Shown here: positions 16,943-25,898 of the stretch, piece after piece | How positions within the stretch are numbered: position 1 is the stretch's first letter | Layout of the letters: each line of letters opens with the position of its first letter | From: Desulfuromonadales bacterium | GTDB taxonomy: Bacteria; Desulfobacterota; Desulfuromonadia; Desulfuromonadales; BM103 | Direction: 5' to 3' | Assembly (NCBI GenBank): GCA_027065695.1 | Contig: JAMONP010000044.1 | Span: forward strand, 40,193 to 104,192 | Length of the DNA stretch: 64,000 nucleotides | The notes under the pieces: generated by a model | Database searches by the model: none | Seen by the model: the letters and a program-made list of their open reading frames with translations, nothing else | Told to the model about the DNA's origin: nothing | Program-made: the position numbers and the translations under genes

Positions 16943-18853
16943 ATGCCAAGGATAAATTCCTGTGCCGAACTGGAAGAGTTAAGACAAGAAATCCTCTCCC
17001 AACGGGATCCAAATAAACCCTGTATTGCCATCTGCACCGGGTCCGGTTGTATCGCACTCGGTGCGGCTGATGTGGTCACTGCCTTTAAAGATGAAATTAA
17101 AGAGCAGGGGCTGGACATTAAGATCGATATCAGGGAAACCGGTTGTCCGGGTTTCTGTGAAAGAGGACCTTTGTTGGTTATCTATCCGGAAGAGACCTGT
17201 TATCTGCGGGTGAAGCCGGAGGATGTAAAAGAGATTATCACTGAAACCGTGCTTGGCAAAAAAGTGATCGACCGATTGCTTTATATCGATCCCGAGACCG
17301 ATGAGAAGGCTGTTAAGGAATCTGAGATACCCTTTTACAAGAATCAGATGCGCCTCTTGATCGGTGATAATATCAAGATCGATCCAAATAGTATTGAGGA
17401 CTATCTCGCTATTGGTGGTTACTCTGCTTTGGCCAAAGCCCTTTTTGAAGAAGGGCCTGAGAAAATCATAGCGTCGGTCAAAGAGTCCGGTCTGAGAGGC
17501 CGCGGTGGCGGCGGATTCCCGGCCGGTCTTAAGTGGGAATTTACCCGTAAGACTTCGGCGGAAACCAAGTATGTGATTGTCAACGCCGACGAGGGTGACC
17601 CCGGGGCTTTTATGGACAGGGCACTGCTCGAAGGTAACCCCCACGCAGTTCTTGAAGGGCTCCTCATCGGGGCTTATGCCATTGGCGCACGGGAGGGCTA
17701 TTTTTATGTGCGCGAGGAATACCCTCTGGCCGTAGAGAATGTGACAAAAGCTCTCAAGCAGGCGGAAGAGTATGGTTTTTTAGGTAAAAACATTCTTGGT
17801 TCAGACTTTAATTTCACGGTTCAAATACATCAAGGTGCCGGTGCTTTTGTTTGTGGTGAGGAAACCGCACTGATCATGTCTCTTGAAGGCCATGTCGGTG
17901 AACCAAAACCGCGGCCACCTTTTCCAGCAGTTAAAGGCCTTTGGGGCAAGCCGACAAATATAAATAACGTGGAAACCTGGGCCAATATCCCCTTAATTAT
18001 CAATCAGGGCGCGGACGCCTTTGCCTCGGTTGGTACGGAAGGTAGTAAGGGCACCAAGATCTTTGCCCTGGTTGGCAAGGTCAAAAATACCGGTCTTGTA
18101 GAAGTCCCCATGGGGATTACTTTGCGGGATATTGTCTATAAAATAGGTGGTGGACTGCCCGGAGGTAAAAAGTTCAAGGCTGTTCAGACCGGAGGACCCG
18201 CAGGTGGCTGCATGCCTGAGAGCTTGCTGGATATGGAAGTCGATTTTGATCAACTCACCAAGGCTGGCTCAATGATGGGCTCAGGTGGTATGATTGTTCT
18301 CGATGAAGATACCTGTATGGTTGATTTTGCCAGGTATTTTCTCAACTTCCTGGCTGATGAATCCTGTGGCAAATGTGTTCCCTGTCGCGAAGGTGTTAAA
18401 CAAATGCTCAACATTCTGACGAATATAACTTTAGGCAAGGGCAAACCGGGTGATCTCGAGCTCTTGGAAGAACTGGCCGAGGTTGCCGGAAGTTCTGCCC
18501 TTTGTACCTTAGGTAAAGGTGCTCCCAACCCGGCCTTAAGTACGTTGAGTCATTTCAGGGATGAGTACGAGGCGCACATCAACGAGGGAAGGTGTGCGGC
18601 GCTCTCCTGCAAAGAGTTGATCGCGTTCTATATCGATCCGGCGAAATGCAAGGCTTGCGGAGCCTGTATTAAAGACTGTGCTCCAGAAGCAATCACAGGT
18701 GGCAAAAAGGTGATTCATGTCATCGACCAGGAGAAATGCACCAAGTGCGGATCCTGCCTTGAAGCTTGCCCCGCAGCCTTTGGTGCGGTGAGTAAGATGT
18801 CTGGTGAGCCTGTTCCTGCGGCACTCCCCGAAGAATCAAGAAATCTAGGATGA
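16943..18853 (+). CDS. bamH: BamH, NuoF-like NADH-binding flavoprotein
   Basis: 636 residues in the extended NuoF/HydB architecture. There is an N-terminal thioredoxin-like 2Fe-2S domain (CTGSGC near residue 34 and CPGFC near 70). The NADH/FMN-binding core follows, with GRGGGGFPAGLKW near 190 and GAGAFVCGEETAL near 300, then the 4Fe-4S motif SCGKCVPCREG near 475. A C-terminal two-cluster ferredoxin (CKACGACIKDC, CTKCGSCLEAC) completes it. It should exchange electrons with NAD(H), which makes it the pyridine-nucleotide side of the proposed bifurcating Bam complex. Confidence 0.95.
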   Translation: MPRINSCAELEELRQEILSQRDPNKPCIAICTGSGCIALGAADVVTAFKDEIKEQGLDIKIDIRETGCPGFCERGPLLVIYPEETCYLRVKPEDVKEIITETVLGKKVIDRLLYIDPETDEKAVKESEIPFYKNQMRLLIGDNIKIDPNSIEDYLAIGGYSALAKALFEEGPEKIIASVKESGLRGRGGGGFPAGLKWEFTRKTSAETKYVIVNADEGDPGAFMDRALLEGNPHAVLEGLLIGAYAIGAREGYFYVREEYPLAVENVTKALKQAEEYGFLGKNILGSDFNFTVQIHQGAGAFVCGEETALIMSLEGHVGEPKPRPPFPAVKGLWGKPTNINNVETWANIPLIINQGADAFASVGTEGSKGTKIFALVGKVKNTGLVEVPMGITLRDIVYKIGGGLPGGKKFKAVQTGGPAGGCMPESLLDMEVDFDQLTKAGSMMGSGGMIVLDEDTCMVDFARYFLNFLADESCGKCVPCREGVKQMLNILTNITLGKGKPGDLELLEELAEVAGSSALCTLGKGAPNPALSTLSHFRDEYEAHINEGRCAALSCKELIAFYIDPAKCKACGACIKDCAPEAITGGKKVIHVIDQEKCTKCGSCLEACPAAFGAVSKMSGEPVPAALPEESRNLG

Positions 18854-18878
18854 TAACCAGGATGAGGAAGTAAATAAC

Positions 18879-19499
18879 ATGAGCGAAATCCTCTTGCAGA
18901 TTGATGGAAAAGAAGTTGCCGCCGAGGAAGGAACGACCATTCTTGTGGCCGCACAAAGCGTGGGAGTTTCTATCCCGACTCTTTGTCTCCATGAGAAACT
19001 GGAGCCTTATGGCGGGTGCCGGGTTTGCTCCGTAGAAGTGGAATCACGCGGCAGATCGAGTGTTGTTGCCGCCTGTCTTTATCCTGTTGAGAAAGATCTG
19101 GTGGTCACAACCAGAACCGAGAAACTGGATAGAATCCGCAAATCGCTATTGGAAATGATGCTGGCTCATGCTCCGGATTCTGAGCCGCTGCTGGAATTGG
19201 CCGAAGAGTATGGAGCCGATAAGGATCGCTTTGAAAAAGAAGCTTCATTTTGCATTCATTGCGGACTCTGTGTAAGATACTGTACAGAGGTAAAAAAGGC
19301 GAACGCTCTCGGATTTATCAACAGGGGGGCGAAAAAAGAGATCAGCTTCATTCCTGAGATCGCCTCAAAAGAGTGCTGGGACTGCAAGGAATGTTTCGAA
19401 CTCTGCCCGACTTCAGCGTTACAGGCAGCGTTTGTTTTAATTGAGGCTCTGACGGCTCCTCCGCAACCAACCACAAAAAGCTGTCACAGCTGCGGATAA
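18879..19499 (+). CDS. bamI: BamI, NuoG N-terminal-like Fe-S protein
   Basis: 206 residues corresponding to the short, HoxU-like N-terminal part of NuoG. The 2Fe-2S ligands are Cys36, Cys47, Cys50 and Cys66. Two 4Fe-4S motifs follow at Cys125/128/131/135 (CIHCGLCVRYC) and Cys166/169/172/176 (CWDCKECFELC). The molybdopterin part of full NuoG is absent, as expected for this subunit type. It should carry electrons between BamGH and BamF/E. It ends the canonical bam set, and the fdhD-like gene begins 31 bases later. Confidence 0.93.
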   Translation: MSEILLQIDGKEVAAEEGTTILVAAQSVGVSIPTLCLHEKLEPYGGCRVCSVEVESRGRSSVVAACLYPVEKDLVVTTRTEKLDRIRKSLLEMMLAHAPDSEPLLELAEEYGADKDRFEKEASFCIHCGLCVRYCTEVKKANALGFINRGAKKEISFIPEIASKECWDCKECFELCPTSALQAAFVLIEALTAPPQPTTKSCHSCG

Positions 19500-19529
19500 A
19501 CGATATCCGGGGCCAGAAAATGGCGACTG

Positions 19530-20315
19530 ATGGAAGCACCATCCACACGAAAAATCATCCGCGTCGTGCAGGGGCAAAGCGAACAGGCGGAGCGCAGAGT
19601 TGTTGAAGAATATCCGCTGCGTTTGAGAGTCAACGAACGTGAGTTGGCGACCCTGGTTTGTTCACCGCACCAGCTCAATTTTCTACTGGTCGGTTTTTTC
19701 CGCTTGCAGGGATTCATTGACAGCCTTGACGATATCCTCTCTATGGGGGTTTGTAGCGAATATGGCTTGGCTGAACTTCGTCTTCGCACTGAATTGCCGG
19801 AACGACTGCAACCAACTCTGACTTCCGGTTGTGGTACCGGAATCTCCTACAACCTGCCGCAAAATTTACTCAATCCCGCTCAGCAACGTCCTCGCAGTTA
19901 CCGCAGCGAAGAACTGTTTCGCTTGATGAAAGAGCTGAACAATTTGACGGAACAGTATCGTAGCCACGGCGGCATCCATTCTGCGGCTATCGGTGATGCT
20001 GACGGTTTGCTGCTCCATGCCGAGGATATCGGTCGCCACAACACCCTCGATCGGCTTGCCGGTGAAGCTCTGTTCAAAGGCATAGACGCGCAAGATAAGA
20101 TGCTGGTCACCTCCGGGAGGATCTCTTCTGAGATGGTTGCCAAGGCGGCACGGCTCGGTGTCGGCCTGATGGCTTCGCGCACCTCGCCAACCGATAGGGC
20201 CATCGAACTCTGCGAGCAGGCCGGGATTACCATGGTTGGTTACCTGCGTGGCAACAGCATGGAAATTTATAGCCATCCGCAACAGCTTGCTTGTCCTCCC
20301 CTGAAAGGTCTTTAG
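19530..20315 (+). CDS. fdhD: FdhD-like sulfurtransferase
   Basis: 261 residues with FdhD-family landmarks: an N-terminal EEYPLRLRVNE segment, the TLVCSPHQLNFLLVGF block, GGIHSAAI near 150, the AEDIGRHNTLDRL motif near residues 165-177 and LVTSGRISSEMV. FdhD passes sulfur from IscS to the bis-pterin cofactor of formate dehydrogenases. Here the usual redox pair C-G-x-C reads C-G-T-G: Cys101 is kept and the second Cys is lost. No formate dehydrogenase gene is nearby, so a role in maturing the BamB tungsten cofactor is a reasonable inference. It sits in the operon 5 bases before the next start. Confidence 0.88.
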   Translation: MEAPSTRKIIRVVQGQSEQAERRVVEEYPLRLRVNERELATLVCSPHQLNFLLVGFFRLQGFIDSLDDILSMGVCSEYGLAELRLRTELPERLQPTLTSGCGTGISYNLPQNLLNPAQQRPRSYRSEELFRLMKELNNLTEQYRSHGGIHSAAIGDADGLLLHAEDIGRHNTLDRLAGEALFKGIDAQDKMLVTSGRISSEMVAKAARLGVGLMASRTSPTDRAIELCEQAGITMVGYLRGNSMEIYSHPQQLACPPLKGL

Positions 20316-20320
20316 ATCGT

Positions 20321-22087
20321 ATGACAAACGAGGGACTGGTTAAAGGTGGAGAGTTCCTACTGCGCGAAGCTGTGGGGAGAACTCAGTTTACGCCAGAGGA
20401 TTTCACCTCGGAACAGCGACAGATAGCTGAGACTACGGAAGCTTTTGTTGACAACGAGATTTTTCCTGATCTGGAACAAATGGAAGAACAGGATTTCCCT
20501 CTGCTCATTGAGAAACTGCGTAGTTGTGCCAAGCTAGGCCTGTTTCTGGTTGATATCCCGGAGAAGTTTGGTGGCCTGGAGTTGGATAAGTCGACCAGCA
20601 TGCTGGTTGCGGAAAAGCTTGGGCCAACGGGTTCTTTTGCTATCACTTCCAGTGGCCAGACTGGTATTGGCTCACTTCCTCTGGTCTATTACGGCACTGC
20701 GCAGCAGAAGCAAAAGTACCTGGAAAAGCTTACCAGTGGTGAATGGATCGCCTCCTACTGTTTGACTGAGCCCGACTGCGGCAGCGATCCCTTGAGTTCC
20801 AGAACCACCGCGACCCTTACCGAAGACGGTTCCAGCTATCTCCTCAATGGCGTCAAACAGTTCATCACTAACGCGGCTTTTGCTGACCTGTTCACCGTCT
20901 TTGCCAAAATCGATGGCCAGCATTTTTCAGCGTTTCTGGTCGAACGGAGTATGGCCGGACTTTCGATTGGCAACGAAGAAAAGAAAATGGGACTCAAGGG
21001 GACCTCAACCGCCCAGGTGGTCTTGGCAAATGTCCGTGTGCCGGTTGAAAACCTGCTTGGTGAAGTTGGTAAAGGCCATAAGATTGCTTTCAATGTTCTC
21101 AATATTGGTCGTCTGAAGCTCGCTGCTACTGTGACCGGAGCGGCTAAGGCCGCCTTTGCTGAGGCTGTAAACTACGCTGTCGAGCGTAAACAGTTCGGGC
21201 AGACTCTGGCAAGCTTCGGTGCCATTCGCGAGAAGCTTGCCGACATGCTCGGCGATCTGTTTGCTGCTGAATCGCTTCTTTACCGGACCTCCGGGCTGCT
21301 CGATGAGCGGATCGAGACCCTTGATCGGGATGACGATAATTATTACGAACATTATCAGAAAGCAATCGAAGAATATGCTGGTGAGTGTGCTATTGCTAAG
21401 GTCTTTTGTAGTAACACCTTAGCCCATGTGGCTGATGAAGCGTTGCAGATACACGGCGGTTACGGCTACATCAGAGACTACCCGGTCGAACGCATCTACC
21501 GGGACGAGCGGGTCAATCGAATCTTCGAAGGGACTAACGAGATCAACCGGCTGCTGATTCCGGGCTTGTTGTTGCGTCGAGCCGACAGTGGCGCTCTGGA
21601 CCTCTGGAGTCTGGTCAAGGCTGTGCAGGGGAAATTTCAATCAGGCGATATCAAAGATGTTGGTGATAATACTTTATTCGGGACTGAACTCTCACAGCTG
21701 GCTACGCAGAAAAAACTTTTTCTACTGCTGCTGGGTGCCTTGGGTGAGAACCGCAGCGAACAAGAAATCCTGCTTGCTCTGGGAGACATGATTATCAGCC
21801 TCTTTGCTCTAGAAAGCAGTATACTGCGTACCTCTAAAATATTTTCCACTGTCAGTGAACGACAAAAAAGATTGTTGCAGGCGGTGGTCAAGGTCACGAC
21901 GTTTACAGGTGTTGACCGTTTCCAGTCTGCCGCCATGCGCTGTGCCACTTACGGAGTTCATGGGGCGAATCTGGTTGCCCTGCAGAAAACCATTACCAGC
22001 CTTTGTGCTTACCCCGCAATCGGGTTGCTGAAGGCTAAGCAGCAGCTGGCTGAGGCCGCAGCTGAATCAGGGTCCTACCCGTTCTGA
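20321..22087 (+). CDS. acyl-CoA dehydrogenase, long (FadE/VLCAD-like) form
   Basis: About 588 residues from the ATG at 20321. A TTG at 20291 would overlap fdhD and is less likely. The first 390 residues form the normal acyl-CoA dehydrogenase fold, with flavin- and substrate-binding CLTEPDCGSDP, the QIHGGYGYIRDYPVERIYRD block and the catalytic Glu in FEGTNEINR. An extra C-terminal helical domain of about 170 residues is typical of the Bacillus FadE/VLCAD subgroup. Its position between fdhD and a feruloyl-CoA-synthase-like ligase suggests dehydrogenation of an aryl-alkanoyl-CoA or fatty acyl-CoA. The actual substrate is not evident. Confidence 0.9.
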   Translation: MTNEGLVKGGEFLLREAVGRTQFTPEDFTSEQRQIAETTEAFVDNEIFPDLEQMEEQDFPLLIEKLRSCAKLGLFLVDIPEKFGGLELDKSTSMLVAEKLGPTGSFAITSSGQTGIGSLPLVYYGTAQQKQKYLEKLTSGEWIASYCLTEPDCGSDPLSSRTTATLTEDGSSYLLNGVKQFITNAAFADLFTVFAKIDGQHFSAFLVERSMAGLSIGNEEKKMGLKGTSTAQVVLANVRVPVENLLGEVGKGHKIAFNVLNIGRLKLAATVTGAAKAAFAEAVNYAVERKQFGQTLASFGAIREKLADMLGDLFAAESLLYRTSGLLDERIETLDRDDDNYYEHYQKAIEEYAGECAIAKVFCSNTLAHVADEALQIHGGYGYIRDYPVERIYRDERVNRIFEGTNEINRLLIPGLLLRRADSGALDLWSLVKAVQGKFQSGDIKDVGDNTLFGTELSQLATQKKLFLLLLGALGENRSEQEILLALGDMIISLFALESSILRTSKIFSTVSERQKRLLQAVVKVTTFTGVDRFQSAAMRCATYGVHGANLVALQKTITSLCAYPAIGLLKAKQQLAEAAAESGSYPF

Positions 22088-22122
22088 TCTGGCCTGTCGT
22101 TATTAATGTGAGGAGGTAAACC

Positions 22123-24018
22123 ATGAACTCTGTTGAATTTGCAGCTCTTGATTTTGCCCCGGCCCAGATCTCCATTGAGGGTTCCCCTGAAAGCGGTTTT
22201 ATCTTCTCATCCGCTACTCCCCTGCAATCTTATCGAGAGAATCTTGGCCAGATGCTACGGCATTGGGCCGAGCAGACCCCCGAAAACATTTTCCTCGGTG
22301 AGCGACAAACTGATGGTAACTGGCGACGACTGACTTATGCTGAAGTCAATCGACAAGCAGATGCCATTGCTCAGGCTTTAATTGATAAAAGACTGGGGCC
22401 CTATCGACCGGTGATGATACTCTCCGGCAACTCCATCGACCATGCCCTGCTGATGCTCGGTTGTTTTATTGCTGGCGTGCCGGTGGTACCGGTCTCAGTC
22501 CCTTATTCGCTGCTGAGCAAGGACCACCTCAAGCTCCGTTTCATCTTTGAAGAAATTTGCCCGGGGATGATCTTCGTTGCTGATGGCGATCTGTTTGCTG
22601 CGGCCCTGTCCAACCTCGATCTTGTCGGGGTTGAGGTGGTGGTCGGGCAGGGCGAGCTTACAGAGATTCCGACCACAATTTTTGCCGACCTGATTGAAAC
22701 TCCAGTTAAAGATGCTGTCGACCGTGCGCTTGCGCAGGTTGGTGCAGAAACCGTCGCCAAGATCCTTTATACTTCTGGATCAACCGGGCAGTCCAAGGGG
22801 GTCATCAATACCCACGGCATGCTTTGCGCCAACCAGCAGATGCTGGCACAGGTCTGGCCGTTTATTGCCCAGACACCACCCGTATTGGTAGACTGGCTGC
22901 CTTGGAACCATACCTTTGGTGGCAACCACAATTTCAACATGGTGCTCAATCAGGGCGGAACTCTCTACATAGATGGCGGCAAGCCGGCACCGGGACTGGT
23001 GGAGCAGACGGTAAAGAATCTGGCTGAGATTTCACCGACCATCTATTTCAATGTACCGGTCGGTTACGCCATGTTGCTGCCACATCTCGAAGAAAATGAG
23101 ACCCTGCGTAATAATTTCTTCAAGAACCTGCAGCTGATCTTCTATGCCGGAGCTGCTTTGCCTCAGGATTTATGGGAACGTCTGGAAAAGGTAGCGATTC
23201 TGGCCACCGGCAAGAAAGTAATTATGACTTCATCCTGGGGCTCGACTGAAACTTCACCGCTGGCTACCGCAGCGCACTTTCCTTTGGAAAAAGCCGGGGT
23301 TATCGGCATCCCCTGTCCTGGCGTATCTATGAAAATGATCCCGAATGGTGACAGCTACGAGTTGCGTGTCAAAGGGCCCAACGTGACCCCAGGTTATTTT
23401 CGCCGACCTGATTTGACTGCGGCTGCATTCGATGAGGACGGTTATTACCTGATTGGTGATGCCGGTCGTTTTGTTGATCCTGACGATCCGAGCAAAGGAA
23501 TTTCTTTTGATGGCCGGGTCGCTGAAGATTTCAAGCTGACAAGTGGGACCTGGGTTCGGGCCGGTCTATTGCGGGTAGCCGTAATGGCTGCCGTAGCACC
23601 GGTTTTGCAGTTTGCTCTGCTGACAGGTCATGATCGGGAGTATGTTGGTCTTCTCGGTTGGCCGAATCTTGCGGCCTGTAAAAGTCTTTGTAAGGATCTT
23701 GATGAGGATGTTTCGCTGGAGGTTTTGTTCCGGCATCCAGATATGGTAGCATATCTTCGACGGGCGTTGACCAAATTCAATTCTGAGCAGCAGGGGACAG
23801 CAACCCGGATTGCTCGGATCATGTTGATGAGCGAACCGCCGGATAGTGATGCTAATGAGATTACTGATAAGGGTTATATTAATCAACGTGCGGCGTTGCA
23901 GCGACGCGAGGCTTTGGTTGAGCAGCTTTACGCTGAGCGGCCCGGTCCTGAGGTGATTGTGATTGAAGGAGAGGGCAATTCCGTCAGCCTTGGAACCCCT
24001 CGAGTTCTGTCAATCTGA
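22123..24018 (+). CDS. AMP-forming acyl-CoA ligase, feruloyl-CoA synthase-like
   Basis: 631 residues of the ANL superfamily: P-loop ILYTSGSTGQSKGV near residue 213, motif SSWGSTETSP near 375, and a C-terminal domain with DGRVAEDFKLTSGTWV near 465. The N-terminal WRRLTYAEVNRQADAIAQALIDK and the motif ILSGNSIDHALLMLGC are close to feruloyl-CoA synthases, which use hydroxycinnamates. AGGAGG precedes the ATG. With the acyl-CoA dehydrogenase upstream it could activate phenylpropanoid or phenylpropionate side chains that end as benzoyl-CoA. This is inference; other aryl acids are possible. Confidence 0.82.
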   Translation: MNSVEFAALDFAPAQISIEGSPESGFIFSSATPLQSYRENLGQMLRHWAEQTPENIFLGERQTDGNWRRLTYAEVNRQADAIAQALIDKRLGPYRPVMILSGNSIDHALLMLGCFIAGVPVVPVSVPYSLLSKDHLKLRFIFEEICPGMIFVADGDLFAAALSNLDLVGVEVVVGQGELTEIPTTIFADLIETPVKDAVDRALAQVGAETVAKILYTSGSTGQSKGVINTHGMLCANQQMLAQVWPFIAQTPPVLVDWLPWNHTFGGNHNFNMVLNQGGTLYIDGGKPAPGLVEQTVKNLAEISPTIYFNVPVGYAMLLPHLEENETLRNNFFKNLQLIFYAGAALPQDLWERLEKVAILATGKKVIMTSSWGSTETSPLATAAHFPLEKAGVIGIPCPGVSMKMIPNGDSYELRVKGPNVTPGYFRRPDLTAAAFDEDGYYLIGDAGRFVDPDDPSKGISFDGRVAEDFKLTSGTWVRAGLLRVAVMAAVAPVLQFALLTGHDREYVGLLGWPNLAACKSLCKDLDEDVSLEVLFRHPDMVAYLRRALTKFNSEQQGTATRIARIMLMSEPPDSDANEITDKGYINQRAALQRREALVEQLYAERPGPEVIVIEGEGNSVSLGTPRVLSI

Positions 24019-24236
24019 TCCTTCCCGCATGCTTTGACAGGCCGGGAAGAGGCCTCATCCTTTGCCGCAGAAAGCGCTGCGAGGTTCACAAATCACCATT
24101 CAATGTAGCACTGGTCGGTTTTGCCCCAAATAGGAAATGTAAGACCTAAGTTCTTCAGTCTGAAGGCGCAGTCGGTTCATTAGATAGTCTGAATTATTAT
24201 AAGCTTACTCATAGGTAAGATTAAGGAGAGAGCGTT

Positions 24237-25817
24237 ATGCAGGATCATACCGTCGAGATTGATGTGCTCCGCGGGAACGAGGCTTTAAGCTTTGCTCCGG
24301 TTTTCAATGTAGCGGTTCCTTTTATCGACCGCCACCTGTTGGAAGGTCGTGCTGATAAAGTGGTGATTCGTACTAACCGAGGTGTCGAGGTCACTTATGC
24401 CGGATTAGCTGAGAATGTCAACCGCTGCGGTAACGCCCTGCTCGATCTGAGTATCGAACCTGGCGAGCGGGTGATCATGATCATCAAAGACTGTGCCGAG
24501 TTTTTCTACTGCTTCTGGGGGGCGATCAAGGCGGGTCTGATACCGGTGCCGGTCAACACCCTGCTGCGTGCAAAGGATTATGCTTACATCATCGGTGATT
24601 CAGGCTGTGCTGCGGTCATCTATTCGCCAGAGTTTTCAGGTGAAGTTGAGGCGGCTTTGGATCAGCTTGATGTTCGGCCGCCCCATTGTCTACCTACTGA
24701 AGGGGTGGACGGCAGTCTACAGACGCTGATCGCGGCTGCCTCCGCTGACCTGAAGCCAGCACCGGCAACGGCTGAGGATGATTGCTTCTGGCTTTATTCC
24801 TCAGGTTCAACCGGTAGCCCTAAAGGAACAGTGCACTGCCACCGGGATATGGTGGTAGCCAGTCAGTTTTACGGGGTCCAGGTTCTCGGCATCCAGGAAC
24901 AGGATGTCTGTTTCTCCGCAGCCAAGCTTTTCTTTGCCTACGGCCTGGGCAATGGTATGACTTTTCCATTATGGGTAGGTGCCAGCACCGTCCTCTATGA
25001 TGCCCGTCCCACACCTCAGTCTGTTTCCGAAACTATAGAGCAGTTTAAGCCAACATTGTATTATGGCGTCCCGACTCTCTACGCGGCGCAGTTACAGGTG
25101 TTTGAAACCGAATCTAGTGACTTGTCTTCGGTCAGACTCTGTGTTTCTGCCGGTGAAGCCCTGCCGGCGGATATCTTTAATCGGTGGCGTCATAAGACCG
25201 GCCTGACCATTCTCGACGGCATCGGTTCCACTGAATTATTGCATATTTTTATTTCCAATCGGATCGATGACATCAAGCCAGGTACCAGTGGTCGAATGGT
25301 TCCCGGATATGAAGCAAGGATTGTTGATGATTCATCAGAGGAGGTGCCTGACGGTGAGAGTGGTCAACTCTGGATCAGGGGAGGTTCCACGGCGCGCTGT
25401 TACTGGAACAATCCTGAAAAGACGGCAAAGACTATGGTTAATGGCTGGCTCGATACCGGAGACACCTACCTTAAGGATAATGAAGGGTATTTCCACTATT
25501 GTGGACGTAACGATGACATGCTGAAGGTCGGCGGCATCTGGTGTTCCCCTTTTGAGATCGAGGCAAAGCTGGTTGAACACCCCAAGGTGCTGGAGGTCGC
25601 TGTGGTTGGCAGGGCCGACACTGCGGGCCTGATCAAGCCTGAGGCGCATATCGTATTACATGATCCGGCCGCTGCCGGTGATGCTTTGACTGCCGAGTTG
25701 CTGGCCCACTGTAAACAGGGATTGGCTCCTTACAAATACCCTCGCTGGTTCCAGTTTGTTGGCGAACTACCCAAGACTGCCACAGGTAAGATTCAACGCT
25801 TCAAACTACGCTCCTGA
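24237..25817 (+). CDS. bamY: benzoate-CoA ligase
   Basis: 526 residues, the normal length of benzoate-CoA ligases (BamY, BadA, BclA). ANL motifs are present: P-loop WLYSSGSTGSPKG near residue 185, the DGIGSTELLHIF motif near 330, WLDTGDTYLKD near 400, and the final K-x-x-R-W-F-Q-F...LPKTATGKIQRFKLR with the catalytic Lys in TGK. The reaction is benzoate + ATP + CoA to benzoyl-CoA + AMP + PPi, supplying the substrate of BamB. AAGGAGAG lies 9 bases before the ATG. A 218-base gap separates it from the preceding ligase, so it may have its own promoter. Tolerance for substituted benzoates cannot be judged. Confidence 0.92.
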   Translation: MQDHTVEIDVLRGNEALSFAPVFNVAVPFIDRHLLEGRADKVVIRTNRGVEVTYAGLAENVNRCGNALLDLSIEPGERVIMIIKDCAEFFYCFWGAIKAGLIPVPVNTLLRAKDYAYIIGDSGCAAVIYSPEFSGEVEAALDQLDVRPPHCLPTEGVDGSLQTLIAAASADLKPAPATAEDDCFWLYSSGSTGSPKGTVHCHRDMVVASQFYGVQVLGIQEQDVCFSAAKLFFAYGLGNGMTFPLWVGASTVLYDARPTPQSVSETIEQFKPTLYYGVPTLYAAQLQVFETESSDLSSVRLCVSAGEALPADIFNRWRHKTGLTILDGIGSTELLHIFISNRIDDIKPGTSGRMVPGYEARIVDDSSEEVPDGESGQLWIRGGSTARCYWNNPEKTAKTMVNGWLDTGDTYLKDNEGYFHYCGRNDDMLKVGGIWCSPFEIEAKLVEHPKVLEVAVVGRADTAGLIKPEAHIVLHDPAAAGDALTAELLAHCKQGLAPYKYPRWFQFVGELPKTATGKIQRFKLRS

Positions 25818-25898
25818 CCATCACCAGTGACCGGATAAGCAGCTCGGCAATCGGCCTGCCTGTGAATCCGGATTGACTATTTGTGGAGGACATAAAAG

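Noticed and set aside
24019..24236. Search for a sigma-54 promoter or operator before the benzoate-CoA ligase
   Set aside because: CTGG-TCGGTTTT-GC has only 8 bases between GG and GC, and AAAGCGCTGC matches only the core of the TetR-type 14-mer. Nothing else was recognised in this gap.
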